A stretch of 64,000 nt of DNA from CAZHJK01 sp964533275. Its GTDB lineage: Bacteria > Bacillota > Clostridia > Eubacteriales > Garciellaceae. The notes below the pieces were generated by a model. It worked only from the letters and a program-made list of their open reading frames with translations, searched no databases and was not told the origin of the DNA. Of this stretch, positions 51,697-60,749 are shown one piece after another. A program made the translations under genes and the position numbers. The DNA lies in contig CAZHJK010000008.1 in the NCBI GenBank assembly GCA_964533275.1, positions 1-64,000 on the forward strand. Direction: 5' to 3'. The first letter of the stretch is position 1; every line of letters starts with the position of its first letter.

Positions 51697-53199
51697 TTAA
51701 TTTCTTTGTCCTAATTTTAAAATTTTTTCACTAATATTTTCAAATAATGGGAAGGCTACACCACTACCTGTACCACCTTCTTCTACAAACACCGTCATTG
51801 CATATTTAGGTTGATTTATTGGAAAATAACCAGCAAACCAAGCATGGGGATACATTTTCCCGTTCTGTGCTGTACTTGTTTTCCCTGCGATACCTCCATA
51901 AACTAAGTTATTACCTCCCATTGCTGTGCCTGAAATAGTTACTTCCTCTAATAATGATTGTATCTGTCCGTTAACCTCTTCATCAATAACTCTTTTTTTT
52001 ATATTATTATATTTTTTAAGTACATCTCCCTTTTGATTTATTATCTCCTTAACTAATATAGGCTCGCTTATTATTCCATTATTTGCTATTGTAGCCATTA
52101 TTTTTGTTGCCATTAATGGACTTGCCTCAATCATTCCTTGCCCTAATGCCATATTAAATACATCCATTTGGCATGTGATACTATCTGGTAAACAATTAAT
52201 AGAATATTTATCTGATAATATGAAAGTATCCTTCTTTTTTTCTGCATACTCAGAAAATCCGAATTCCTTTGCAAGCTGCATAATCTCATTACCCTTTATA
52301 GTACCATTAGGATTATACTCTGTAAGTCTATTAGCTACTTCATAAAAAACTATATTACAGGATTGAGCGAAGGCATCCTTAAAGGTAATTTGTCCATGTC
52401 CTTCCGTTTTATGACAATGCTTTAATTGATTATCTATTAGAATAGTGCCATTACATGTGAATTCTTCATCCATTTTAACAACACCCTGTTCCAAAGCCTT
52501 TACGGCTACTAATGTTTTAAACACAGATCCTAGGGAATATGAATGCAGCGCCTTATTGTTTTGATCTCCTAAGGATGCTATTCCTATAACTTCACCGTTT
52601 TGAACATCTATTATCACAACTGAAATTCCTGCAAAATAACTTTCTCCATTTGTATTTTTTGTTTTTTCTAGCATATAGGAATTCATTTCCTTTTCTATTA
52701 TATCTTGAATATGAAAATCAATTGTGAGCTTAATATTATTACCTTGATTAATATGGTCTCCATAAACAAAGAACTTTTTATCAGATATACTTTGTCCTTT
52801 ACCATCCTTATATTGGATTAATTTAATTGGCATGCCTCCGTTTAATTCCTTGTCAAACATCTTTTGTAATCCTGATACTCCATGTACTCCCTCAATTGTA
52901 TTATCTTTATATTTATATTGAATTTCACCAATTATATGTTTGGCTAATAATTCTTGTTCTACATGAACAGGAAGTGAAAGGTTTTTCTCCATAAAATTTC
53001 TACCTGTTAAAGGAATACTGTTACGATCTAATATTCTTCCTCTCGGATAATAAATATCCACCTCTTGAGCTATTTGACTTTCTATTCTTGCAGTATAATC
53101 TTCATTATGTATAATTGAAATATTATATAATCTTCCTATTAAAGCAAATAAAAATATACTAACTATAATACCCATAAATTTTACTCTATTATTAAACAT
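51697..53199 (-). CDS. Penicillin-binding transpeptidase, sporulation-associated
   Basis: Class B-type penicillin-binding protein of about 500 aa. One membrane anchor (about residues 7-25), dimerisation domain with YYPRGRILDRN, transpeptidase domain with active Ser in LGSVFKTL, SCN in AQSCNIVFYE, and KTS in GGIAGKTSTAQN where nearly all relatives have KTG. No PASTA domains. Start at the ATG at 53199 behind GGGGG; the frame extends to 53238. Next to sigK and with a sigma-E-like element upstream, it may act in spore cortex or engulfment synthesis in the mother cell; this is inference. Confidence 0.9.
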   Translation of the reverse strand: MFNNRVKFMGIIVSIFLFALIGRLYNISIIHNEDYTARIESQIAQEVDIYYPRGRILDRNSIPLTGRNFMEKNLSLPVHVEQELLAKHIIGEIQYKYKDNTIEGVHGVSGLQKMFDKELNGGMPIKLIQYKDGKGQSISDKKFFVYGDHINQGNNIKLTIDFHIQDIIEKEMNSYMLEKTKNTNGESYFAGISVVIIDVQNGEVIGIASLGDQNNKALHSYSLGSVFKTLVAVKALEQGVVKMDEEFTCNGTILIDNQLKHCHKTEGHGQITFKDAFAQSCNIVFYEVANRLTEYNPNGTIKGNEIMQLAKEFGFSEYAEKKKDTFILSDKYSINCLPDSITCQMDVFNMALGQGMIEASPLMATKIMATIANNGIISEPILVKEIINQKGDVLKKYNNIKKRVIDEEVNGQIQSLLEEVTISGTAMGGNNLVYGGIAGKTSTAQNGKMYPHAWFAGYFPINQPKYAMTVFVEEGGTGSGVAFPLFENISEKILKLGQRN

Positions 53200-53205
53200 A
53201 AAAAA

Positions 53206-53275
53206 ACCCCCTGCATGTTTTAATGGTATTATTACCACATTCAGGGGTATTATGCTTTATGATTTAACACTATTC
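53206..53275 (-). promoter_or_regulatory. Overlapping sigma-E-like promoter and terminator-like hairpin before the penicillin-binding protein
   Basis: GAATAGT (53269-53275), 14-bp spacer, CATAATACC (53246-53254) resembles a sigma-E promoter. A hairpin ACCCCTGAATG (53238-53248) against CATGCAGGGGGT (53206-53217) with one bulge is followed by seven Ts that abut the ATG. It would end transcription from trhP, whereas a transcript begun at the promoter would lack much of the left arm. Confidence 0.4.
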
Positions 53276-54496
53276 TAATTCTTTTCTAAGAATATCCCAG
53301 GGATAAACTGTTTGTTCTATTTTCATCTTTATAATTTGCTGGGGATGGGGAGCTTCATTAATAGGGGTTCCCTCTTCATCCCACATTTCTTCGATTTTAT
53401 GTTTGAAAAAGTCCCTATCGGGTCCCATAACTTCTATTTCTTCTCCTATCATCATTCTATTGCGCTGCTCTACGGTGGCAATTTTTGTTTTTTTATCATA
53501 TTCTAAAACTATTCCAGTAAAGTCATAATTTCTAACATAGGTACTAGTTGTATATATTTGCTCACTGGCTCCTGGTCGACTAAAATAGAACCCTTTGGTA
53601 TATTCTCGATGACTAGCTTTTGCTATTTCAACTAGCCATTTAGGATCTGTCTTAAAAGCTGTAGGGTCCTTAAGGTACAGATCAATTGCCTTTCTATATG
53701 TTGAAACTACTGTCGCTACATAGTATAAACTTTTCATTCTACCTTCAATTTTCAAGCTGTTTATACCTGTATCTATTAATTCTGGTATATGTTCGATCAT
53801 GCAAAGATCCTTAGAATTAAATATATATGTTCCTCTTTCATCCTCATAAATAGGATAATATTCTCCAGGTCTTTTTTCTTCAACTAATCTATACTCCCAA
53901 CGACAGGGTTGTGCACAAGCACCTCTATTAGAATCTCTATTTGCCATATAATTACTAAGTAAACACCTTCCAGAATAGGAAATACACATTGCACCATGCA
54001 CAAAAGACTCTATTTCTAGGGTGTCTGGAGTATTCTTAACCATAGTCTTAATTTCTTTTAAGGATAACTCCCGTGCTACAATTATTCTCTCTACTCCTGC
54101 ATTATGCCAAAATATTGCACTCTTCCAATTTGTATTATTTGCTTGAGTACTAAGGGCAATAGATAAATTTGGAGCATTTTCCTTTATTAGTGTTATAATA
54201 CCTGGATCTGCAACAATAACTGCATCAACACCAATTCTATCAATATCCTTTATATATTGATCTAAATCCTTTAAATCACTATTATGAGGAATAATATTAA
54301 GAGTTACATATACCTTTTTACCTCTATCGTGAGCAAATTGGACCCCCTCTTCCATCTCATCTAAGGTAAAATTACCAGCTGCTGCTCTAAGTCCATAAGC
54401 CTTACCTGCTAAATATACTGCATCAGCACCATAAATTATTGCAAACTTTAGTTTTTCTAGATTTCCAGCTGGTGCTAAAAGTTCTGGTTTCTTCAT
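53270..54496 (-). CDS. trhP: Peptidase U32 family tRNA hydroxylation protein (TrhP-like)
   Basis: 408 aa, U32 family. PELLAPAGNLEKLKFAI at the start, GADAVYLAG near residue 25, FVHGAMCISYSGRCLLSNYM near 162 and RGACAQPCRWEYRL near 193 with the Cys set expected to hold an iron-sulfur cluster. TrhP proteins help make 5-hydroxyuridine at tRNA position 34, using prephenate. Here it directly follows (0 bp) trmR, whose product methylates that group to 5-methoxyuridine, matching the B. subtilis yrrM-yrrN/O order. An older label is collagenase-like protease. Confidence 0.93.
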   Translation of the reverse strand: MKKPELLAPAGNLEKLKFAIIYGADAVYLAGKAYGLRAAAGNFTLDEMEEGVQFAHDRGKKVYVTLNIIPHNSDLKDLDQYIKDIDRIGVDAVIVADPGIITLIKENAPNLSIALSTQANNTNWKSAIFWHNAGVERIIVARELSLKEIKTMVKNTPDTLEIESFVHGAMCISYSGRCLLSNYMANRDSNRGACAQPCRWEYRLVEEKRPGEYYPIYEDERGTYIFNSKDLCMIEHIPELIDTGINSLKIEGRMKSLYYVATVVSTYRKAIDLYLKDPTAFKTDPKWLVEIAKASHREYTKGFYFSRPGASEQIYTTSTYVRNYDFTGIVLEYDKKTKIATVEQRNRMMIGEEIEVMGPDRDFFKHKIEEMWDEEGTPINEAPHPQQIIKMKIEQTVYPWDILRKELE

Positions 54497-55150
54497 TTAT
54501 TCTTCCACTCCTTTTAAACTTATCGCTAAACCATCCCCTAAGGGAATAATACTTGTGTTTAATTGATAATGATTCGATATATAATTTAAATATTTTCTCA
54601 TTCTTTTTACAATTGTTATTTTTCTTCGTTTTACTAAATGGTCAGTAGCTACCATACCTCTAAATAATACATTATCAGATATAAGTAAGCCATTATACTT
54701 TAATAGTTCTAGACATTTAGGTAAAAAATCCATATAGTGACCCTTAGCAGCATCTAAAAAAATACAATCGAAATGTGATGTCAAAGAAGGCAAAATATCG
54801 TCTGCCTCTCCCTCTAAGATTTTTATATTATCCTGTAGATCTGCTTTTTTTATATTTTGCTTTGCAATATCTATCATCTCAGGTTCTCTTTCAATTGTAA
54901 TTATCTTACTATCTTTTCCCATTGCTTTAGAAAATAAAATGGCTGAATAACCAATAGCAGTTCCTATTTCCAATACTCTTTTACAATTTTGTGCCTTTAA
55001 TAATAAGCCTATAAACTGAGCAACTTCTGGATGGATAATAGGAATATGAAATTCTTCCGAATAGCTCTGTAATTCTTTTATAAATGGTTCAGGCTCTGGT
55101 AAAAGTTCTTGTATATAGCTTTCTATATATTCTTGATTTATATTATTCAA
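54497..55150 (-). CDS. trmR: tRNA 5-hydroxyuridine methyltransferase (O-methyltransferase family)
   Basis: 217 aa, SAM-dependent O-methyltransferase family 3. VLEIGTAIGYSAILFSKAM near residue 60 is the SAM loop, TIEREPEMIDIAKQN near 86 the ribose-binding acidic site, and FLDAAKGHYMDFLP near 130 with SDNVLFRGMV near 158 carry the metal-binding Asp/Asn residues. TrmR (YrrM) makes 5-methoxyuridine at the wobble base. The start is TTG behind GAGGTGA. Grouped with trhP and mltG as in B. subtilis yrrL-yrrM-yrrN-yrrO. Confidence 0.9.
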   Translation of the reverse strand: MNNINQEYIESYIQELLPEPEPFIKELQSYSEEFHIPIIHPEVAQFIGLLLKAQNCKRVLEIGTAIGYSAILFSKAMGKDSKIITIEREPEMIDIAKQNIKKADLQDNIKILEGEADDILPSLTSHFDCIFLDAAKGHYMDFLPKCLELLKYNGLLISDNVLFRGMVATDHLVKRRKITIVKRMRKYLNYISNHYQLNTSIIPLGDGLAISLKGVEE

Positions 55151-55209
55151 TATATCACCTCAGATAAAACATTATTTTCTTAGTATATTATATTTTAAAA
55201 AAATGAATA

Positions 55210-55232
55210 CGTGGTAGTTCTAATCTACCACG
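55210..55232 (-). terminator. Terminator after mltG
   Basis: Perfect 8-bp CGTGGTAG/CTACCACG stem with a 7-base loop; seven Ts follow a short gap on the minus strand. Confidence 0.85.
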
Positions 55233-55263
55233 CATTTATAATAAAAAATTTATAATATACTCT

Positions 55264-56313
55264 CTACTTTAAAACTTGTTTCTTAGCTGCATTATGTTCC
55301 TGTAATGTCCTACTAAAAACATGACTTCCATCATCTTTGGCTACAAAAAATAAATATTCTGTGTCCTCTGGATATAAGGTTGCCCTTAGAGAATCTTTCC
55401 CAAATGAAGCTATGGGTCCAATAGGTAAACCAGCTTGCTTATATGTATTATAGGGAGAATCAACTTCCAAGTCTGAATAAAGAAGTCTAGGCTTTCGCTC
55501 CCCTAATATATATTGTATTGTAGCACAAGACTCCAATTTCATACCAATTTCTAATCTTCTATGGAATACTCCAGAGATTATAGGACGATCAGAAGCCACC
55601 ATAGCCTCTCGTTCAACCACAGAGGCTAATATAACAACTTCATCTATGGTCATATCTAATTCCTTTGCCCGCTCAATATATTCACTTGTAAAAACTTCAT
55701 TAAATCTATCTAACATGGTAGTAATAATTTGCTCTTCTGATGTATCTATAGAAAAGTTATAGGTATCTGGAAAAAGATATCCCTCTAAAGGATTATCCCT
55801 ATCCTTTGGAATATCCTTTAAAAAGGAATAATCAAATTTTTCAATATCCTGTGTTGCCTGTATAAATTCCTCCTTAGTAGTTAAACCTTTTTCTTCTAAT
55901 CTTTCGGCAATCATTTTGATTTCAAAACCCTCGGGGATAGTTATCTTAATTGAATCATCAATAACTTGTCCTCCTGCAAGTCTGATTATAATTTCATTTG
56001 TAGACATTGATGGACTCAATAAATAACTACCTGATTGCAATTGACTCTGTACATTTTCTAATCTTACAGCAATTTCAAAGGCAATATCTTTTTTTATAAC
56101 TCCTTCTTTTTGTAATAACTTTGAAATATTTTTTACCGAATACCCCTGGGGAATATATACTATTTTTTCTTCTCCATTGGAATCTGCCGGAGTTAACAAG
56201 TTATTATAATATAGTATACCTCCACCAGCAATTACTAATAATATTATTAGGGTTATAATTAAGGTTAATAAGACAATTTTCTTCTTTTTTTTATAGATAT
56301 ATTCCTGTTTCAT
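55264..56313 (-). CDS. mltG: Endolytic transglycosylase MltG
   Basis: Membrane-bound lytic transglycosylase that cuts nascent glycan strands and so sets their length. About 349 aa: basic cytoplasmic start, one membrane helix (about residues 12-35), LysM-like domain (YIPQGYSVKNISKLL, GSYLLSPSMS) and the YceG domain with ILASVVEREA near 230 carrying the catalytic Glu, GVFHRRLEIGMKLESCATIQY and YNTYKQAGLPIGPIASFG near 295. Start at the ATG at 56313; the longer frame begins at 56361. Confidence 0.96.
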   Translation of the reverse strand: MKQEYIYKKKKKIVLLTLIITLIILLVIAGGGILYYNNLLTPADSNGEEKIVYIPQGYSVKNISKLLQKEGVIKKDIAFEIAVRLENVQSQLQSGSYLLSPSMSTNEIIIRLAGGQVIDDSIKITIPEGFEIKMIAERLEEKGLTTKEEFIQATQDIEKFDYSFLKDIPKDRDNPLEGYLFPDTYNFSIDTSEEQIITTMLDRFNEVFTSEYIERAKELDMTIDEVVILASVVEREAMVASDRPIISGVFHRRLEIGMKLESCATIQYILGERKPRLLYSDLEVDSPYNTYKQAGLPIGPIASFGKDSLRATLYPEDTEYLFFVAKDDGSHVFSRTLQEHNAAKKQVLK

Positions 56314-56347
56314 ACAAAGTCCCCCATATTCTTTACCGTTTTTTATT

Positions 56348-56376
56348 ATTATATAATGCAAGGTTATTTTTTACAA
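56348..56376 (-). promoter_or_regulatory. Sigma-A promoter of mltG
   Basis: TTGTAA (56371-56376), 17-bp spacer, TATAAT (56348-56353), 35 bases before the chosen ATG. Confidence 0.7.
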
Positions 56377-56377
56377 G

Positions 56378-56977
56378 CTATGTGAATTGAAGAAAAAATG
56401 GAACTAAAAAAGGTATCATTGTAGACAAAACAACCCCTGATATAAATGCCAATACTGCAATCTCTGATGATGTGTATCTCGCAATAATAGGTAAAGTAGT
56501 ATCCATAGCTGTTGCTCCTGCAGGTGCTATAGTATAAAGATGTTTTGAATATTTTGCAATTATGGGCAATAATAGTATAGCTAGTAACTCCCTTATAACA
56601 TTTGATAAAAATCCAATTGCTCCTAATTGAGTACTATGGAGTTGATCTATTATAACTGCAGATAGGCTATACCATCCCATGCCAGATCCTACAGCTGCAG
56701 CTTCCCATAATGGTAACTTAATAATAAAACTTATACATATAGCTCCAACTATACTTCCTATTGCAATAGATAATGGAATAAGGATAATTTTCCAGCCTAA
56801 AATTTTTATTTTATTAAATACTTCTTTATTTTTTCCGATATCAATTCCTACAAAAAATAGCATTATACATAATCCAAATGTAACCCCTTGATCAATAAAT
56901 AAGAGCATATATTCTGGGAAAACATATAAACCCATGATTATTCCTAGGGCAATTGCTACTAAAAGGGTAATAGTCAT
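56378..56977 (-). CDS. lysO: LysO family transporter, C-terminal part
   Basis: 199 aa, about six membrane segments. Contains the LysO (DUF340) core: LCIMLFFVGIDIGKN near residue 36, AAAVGSGMGWYSLSAVII near 92, LGAIGFLSNVIRELLAI near 117 and GATAMDTTLPII near 153. E. coli LysO, a lysine exporter, is a single ~300-aa chain; here its two parts are separate genes that overlap by four bases, a layout seen in other clostridia, not a fresh frameshift. Substrate specificity is inferred from family only. Confidence 0.88.
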   Translation of the reverse strand: MTITLLVAIALGIIMGLYVFPEYMLLFIDQGVTFGLCIMLFFVGIDIGKNKEVFNKIKILGWKIILIPLSIAIGSIVGAICISFIIKLPLWEAAAVGSGMGWYSLSAVIIDQLHSTQLGAIGFLSNVIRELLAILLLPIIAKYSKHLYTIAPAGATAMDTTLPIIARYTSSEIAVLAFISGVVLSTMIPFLVPFFLQFT

Positions 56978-57267
56978 CTGTTTTCCTCCTGTCTTTCCAT
57001 AGAAAAACTAACTCTTCCTAAAAATAATTTTATAAATCCTAAAGATCCTATTATACTACCTATAGCAATCATAAATGCCTTAAATCCTATAATATTTATA
57101 TTTTGAATTATTTTTTTATCCATGCCTATTTTACTACCCATAAGAAATAGTATAAATATTAAACTAATATAGGGAATTGCTTTAAATTTATCAAGGTACT
57201 TTTTTGGTAATATATCAAAAAATCCAATAATAATACCAAGTATTAAAAACACAAGCATTATTGACAT
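56974..57267 (-). CDS. LysO family transporter, N-terminal part
   Basis: 97 aa with three membrane segments (about residues 3-20, 32-45 and 60-85), FILFLMGSKIGMDKKIIQNI being the family-like stretch. The last ~12 residues are charged (SMERQEENR) and end the chain cleanly. ATG start behind AAGGGG. The stop overlaps the start of the longer partner, implying coupled translation and a two-chain transporter. Confidence 0.85.
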   Translation of the reverse strand: MSIMLVFLILGIIIGFFDILPKKYLDKFKAIPYISLIFILFLMGSKIGMDKKIIQNINIIGFKAFMIAIGSIIGSLGFIKLFLGRVSFSMERQEENR

Positions 57268-57292
57268 TATTACAGCCCCTTCTTTAATTAAG

Positions 57293-58831
57293 TTACATTA
57301 ATGGTGCAAATATCCTTAAAATGAAACTTATTAATTTTTTATACCACTTTGTAGAATTGCAACATTCAGAAGTAATCCTTTGACTTAGCTCTTGGGATTG
57401 TAAAAAATCCTTTTTAATATCCTTTATGCTACTAGCACAATACATCCAAACACCACATTCAAAGTGAAGAAATAAGCTTCGATAATCCAAGTTAATAGTA
57501 CCTACTACAGCAATCTGATCATCAACTATAAAAACTTTACTGTGCATAAAGCCCGGTGTATATTCATAAATGCCTACACCACTTTCAATAAGATCTGCAT
57601 AATTAGAACGACTAACTGAGTGAACATACCATTTGTCAGGTATATACGGTGTAATGATTCTTACATCTACACCTCTTTTAGCACTCGTAATAAGTGCAGT
57701 GGTTAATTTATTATCTAATATCAAATACGGTGTGTTAATATATACATATCTTTTCGCTTGGGAAATTAGATTTAAATATATAATTTCACTAACTGTTTCA
57801 TCATCTATAGGGCTGTCAGCAAATGGTTGTATAAATCCATCACTTGTAAATTCTTCTTTATTTTCTAATATTGGTTTAAATAATACATACTCTATCTTTT
57901 CACCACGCAAATATTCCCAAAGTGATAAAAAAAATACACTAAAGCTCCAAGCTGCCTCCCCTTTTATCATAATAGAGGAATCCTTCCAATGTCCAAATCT
58001 TTCAACTTCATTTATATATTCGTCCGCAAGATTTATGCCACCAGTAAATGCAGTGTGTCCGTCTATAACTACAATTTTTCTATGGTCACGATTGTTATGT
58101 CGAAGGGAAAGAATTGGGATAAATGGGTTAAACACAGAACATTTTATTCCTTTCGCCTCAAGTTGTTTATCATAGCCGAAGGGCAATCTAGACATACAGC
58201 CCATATCATCGTATATAATACGAACATCTATACCTTGCTCTACTTTTTCTGTTAATATTTTTAGAATTGTATCCCACATTTTGCCTTCTTCAATTATAAA
58301 GTACTCTAAAAAAATATATCTTCTTGCTTTTTTTAATTCTTTTATAAGATATTTAAATTTTTCTTCTCCAGGGGTTAGATATTTAGATGTAGTATTTTTA
58401 TATATTGGACAGAATGCATATTTTTGGATGTATCTAGATTGATTAACAGCCGTTATACTTTTATTTTTTAAAGATTCAATTACTTCATCTTGCTGTTTTA
58501 AAAAATGCTCCATTTTATCATTTATATTTTGCATATCACGCTTAACTTTTTTTGATGTTTTGTAATTTCCAAACATTAGATATATTAAACCGCCAAATAT
58601 TGGTAGTAATAAAATTGGAACAATCCAAGCTATTTTATAAGCTGGATTGCTCTTATTATTTAAAATAAACAATACTACTATAAGACTTAAAATTATGTTT
58701 ATAATATAGAAATAGATAAAAAAGTTACCAAATCTCCACAAAACAAGCATTAGAAAAAAAGCTTGTACTAATATTGCAATTGTATATAGTACTATTCTTC
58801 TATTAAATAATAGATTTAATATCTTAGTCAT
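57293..58831 (-). CDS. cls: Cardiolipin synthase (phospholipase D type)
   Basis: Condenses two phosphatidylglycerol molecules to cardiolipin. About 512 aa. Two N-terminal membrane helices plus a third segment (about residues 10-90), then two phospholipase D domains, each with an HKD motif: HNNRDHRKIVVIDG near 240 and FMHSKVFIVDDQIAVVGTIN near 424. Start at the ATG at 58831 following GGGTG; an upstream in-frame ATG at 58846 has no ribosome-binding site. Confidence 0.95.
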   Translation of the reverse strand: MTKILNLLFNRRIVLYTIAILVQAFFLMLVLWRFGNFFIYFYIINIILSLIVVLFILNNKSNPAYKIAWIVPILLLPIFGGLIYLMFGNYKTSKKVKRDMQNINDKMEHFLKQQDEVIESLKNKSITAVNQSRYIQKYAFCPIYKNTTSKYLTPGEEKFKYLIKELKKARRYIFLEYFIIEEGKMWDTILKILTEKVEQGIDVRIIYDDMGCMSRLPFGYDKQLEAKGIKCSVFNPFIPILSLRHNNRDHRKIVVIDGHTAFTGGINLADEYINEVERFGHWKDSSIMIKGEAAWSFSVFFLSLWEYLRGEKIEYVLFKPILENKEEFTSDGFIQPFADSPIDDETVSEIIYLNLISQAKRYVYINTPYLILDNKLTTALITSAKRGVDVRIITPYIPDKWYVHSVSRSNYADLIESGVGIYEYTPGFMHSKVFIVDDQIAVVGTINLDYRSLFLHFECGVWMYCASSIKDIKKDFLQSQELSQRITSECCNSTKWYKKLISFILRIFAPLM

Positions 58832-58944
58832 TATATATTCACCCATTTACAAAATTTTATATAAATTTTATAAGATTTTTAAATAAAAATTTATCTTTAC
58901 ACATATTGAATTCTACCATATAAGGCTTAGCTAGGCAATAAAAT

Positions 58945-58979
58945 AAAATGAGCCCTAGGCGGTTCCTTCGGCTCATTTT
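58945..58979 (-). terminator. Terminator after rnj
   Basis: Perfect 10-bp AAAATGAGCC/GGCTCATTTT stem with a GC-rich 15-base loop, then ATTTTATT on the minus strand. Confidence 0.9.
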
Positions 58980-59009
58980 AGACTCTCATAACTTTAATAA
59001 TAAGTTATA

Positions 59010-60677
59010 TTATACTTCCATTATTATTGGTAAAATCATTGGTTTTCTCTTTGTTTTCTCATATAAAAATTGGCGTAGGGAATCTCTTATTGCGCTTTTT
59101 ATTGTAGCCCAGTCAGTAATTTGTTTCTCCTCACATTTTAATAATGCATCCCTTACTACACATTTTGCTTCATCTATTAGATTTCCTGATTCCCTAACAT
59201 ATACAAATCCTCGGGATATAACATCTGGTCCTGATACTACACTTCCTTTATCTTTATCTAGGGATACTACTACTATAAACAAACCATCTTGGGATAAATG
59301 TCTTCGATCTCTTAATACTATATTCCCAACATCTCCAACTCCAAGACCATCCACTAATGTCTGACCCGAAGGAACCTTCCCTACCAATTTAGCTGTATCA
59401 TTATTTAACTCTATGACTGATCCAATTTCTGAAACAAAGATATTTTCCTTAGGCATACCCAAATTTTCAGCTAATTTAGCATGTTGCATAAGCATTCTAT
59501 ACTCTCCATGAACTGGAATAAAATACTTAGGTTTTATCAATGTATGAATTAGCTTTAATTCCTCTTGGCAAGCATGACCTGACACATGAACCTCTGCCAG
59601 CTTTTCATAAATAACATTAGCGCCTAATTCAAATAATTGATTTATAACTTGTGAAACCGTCTTTTCATTCCCGGGAATAGGTGTAGCAGATATAATGACT
59701 AAATCTCCCTTAGATATTTGTAGCTTTCTATGCTCTGACATAGACATTCTGCTTAAACCTGACATTGGTTCCCCTTGACTACCTGTTGTAATTATTACTA
59801 TTTGGTCCTCAGAATATTTTTTAATATCATTAATATCAATTAAGGTTCCCTCCGGAATATTTAGATATCCTAACTCTGATGAAACCGAAACTACATTAAC
59901 CATGCTCCTCCCACTAACTACCACTTTTCGGTTATATTTCACAGCTGCGTTGATAATTTGCTGTACTCGATGAATATTCGAAGCAAAGGTAGCAACAATA
60001 ATCCTACTTTGTACGCCCTGAAATAATTCTAAAAAAGTTTCACCTACTGTGCTTTCCGAGACTGTATAGCCTGGTCGTTCAACATTTGTACTATCTGTTA
60101 ATAGTAAAGTAACCCCTTCCATACCTAACTCAGCAAATCGATGTAAATCCATCACCTTATCATCAATAGGTGTAAAGTCAATTTTAAAATCACTAGTATG
60201 AACAATTGTCATATCCTCGCATTTAATAGCAAGAGCTACACTGTCTGCGATACTATGACTAGTTCTAATAAATTCTATACTAAATTCACCTACTTGAATT
60301 ATATCCTTAGCCTTTACCACCCTTAGGTCACTTATATCTAATATTGCATGCTCCTTTAACTTTAATTCCACTAATCCTAAAGTAAGCCTTGTGGCAAAAA
60401 CTGGAACATTTATTTCTTTAAGCAGATAAGGTAGCGCCCCAATATGATCTTCGTGTCCATGGGTCAAAATAATACCCTTCACCCTACTTTTATTTTTTAT
60501 TAAATATGTTAAATCAGGAATTACTAAATCAATTCCATACATTTCCTCATCTGGAAATCCCACACCTGTATCAACTACAATAATATCGTTTTTGTATTCA
60601 AATACTGTAATGTTTTTCCCTACTTCACCTAGTCCTCCAAGTGGGATTATTTTTATTTTTTCTTTTTTGTTAGCCAA
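59010..60677 (-). CDS. rnj: Ribonuclease J
   Basis: Metallo-beta-lactamase/beta-CASP enzyme with 5'-3' exo- and endoribonuclease activity, central to mRNA turnover. 555 aa. Metal motif LTHGHEDHIGALPY near residue 72, HTSDFKIDFTPID near 160, VATFASNIHRVQQI near 224, TGSQGEPMSGLSRM near 289 (beta-CASP) and VHVSGHACQEE near 365, then the C-terminal domain PKYFIPVHGEYRML. Only one rnj gene is in the window; whether a second exists elsewhere is unknown. Confidence 0.97.
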   Translation of the reverse strand: MANKKEKIKIIPLGGLGEVGKNITVFEYKNDIIVVDTGVGFPDEEMYGIDLVIPDLTYLIKNKSRVKGIILTHGHEDHIGALPYLLKEINVPVFATRLTLGLVELKLKEHAILDISDLRVVKAKDIIQVGEFSIEFIRTSHSIADSVALAIKCEDMTIVHTSDFKIDFTPIDDKVMDLHRFAELGMEGVTLLLTDSTNVERPGYTVSESTVGETFLELFQGVQSRIIVATFASNIHRVQQIINAAVKYNRKVVVSGRSMVNVVSVSSELGYLNIPEGTLIDINDIKKYSEDQIVIITTGSQGEPMSGLSRMSMSEHRKLQISKGDLVIISATPIPGNEKTVSQVINQLFELGANVIYEKLAEVHVSGHACQEELKLIHTLIKPKYFIPVHGEYRMLMQHAKLAENLGMPKENIFVSEIGSVIELNNDTAKLVGKVPSGQTLVDGLGVGDVGNIVLRDRRHLSQDGLFIVVVSLDKDKGSVVSGPDVISRGFVYVRESGNLIDEAKCVVRDALLKCEEKQITDWATIKSAIRDSLRQFLYEKTKRKPMILPIIMEV

Positions 60678-60749
60678 ATGCTAAACCTCCTTTCTTTGTT
60701 CGTAACTTTTTATATCCTTATATTTTATTATTTATATGAATTACCCGCC

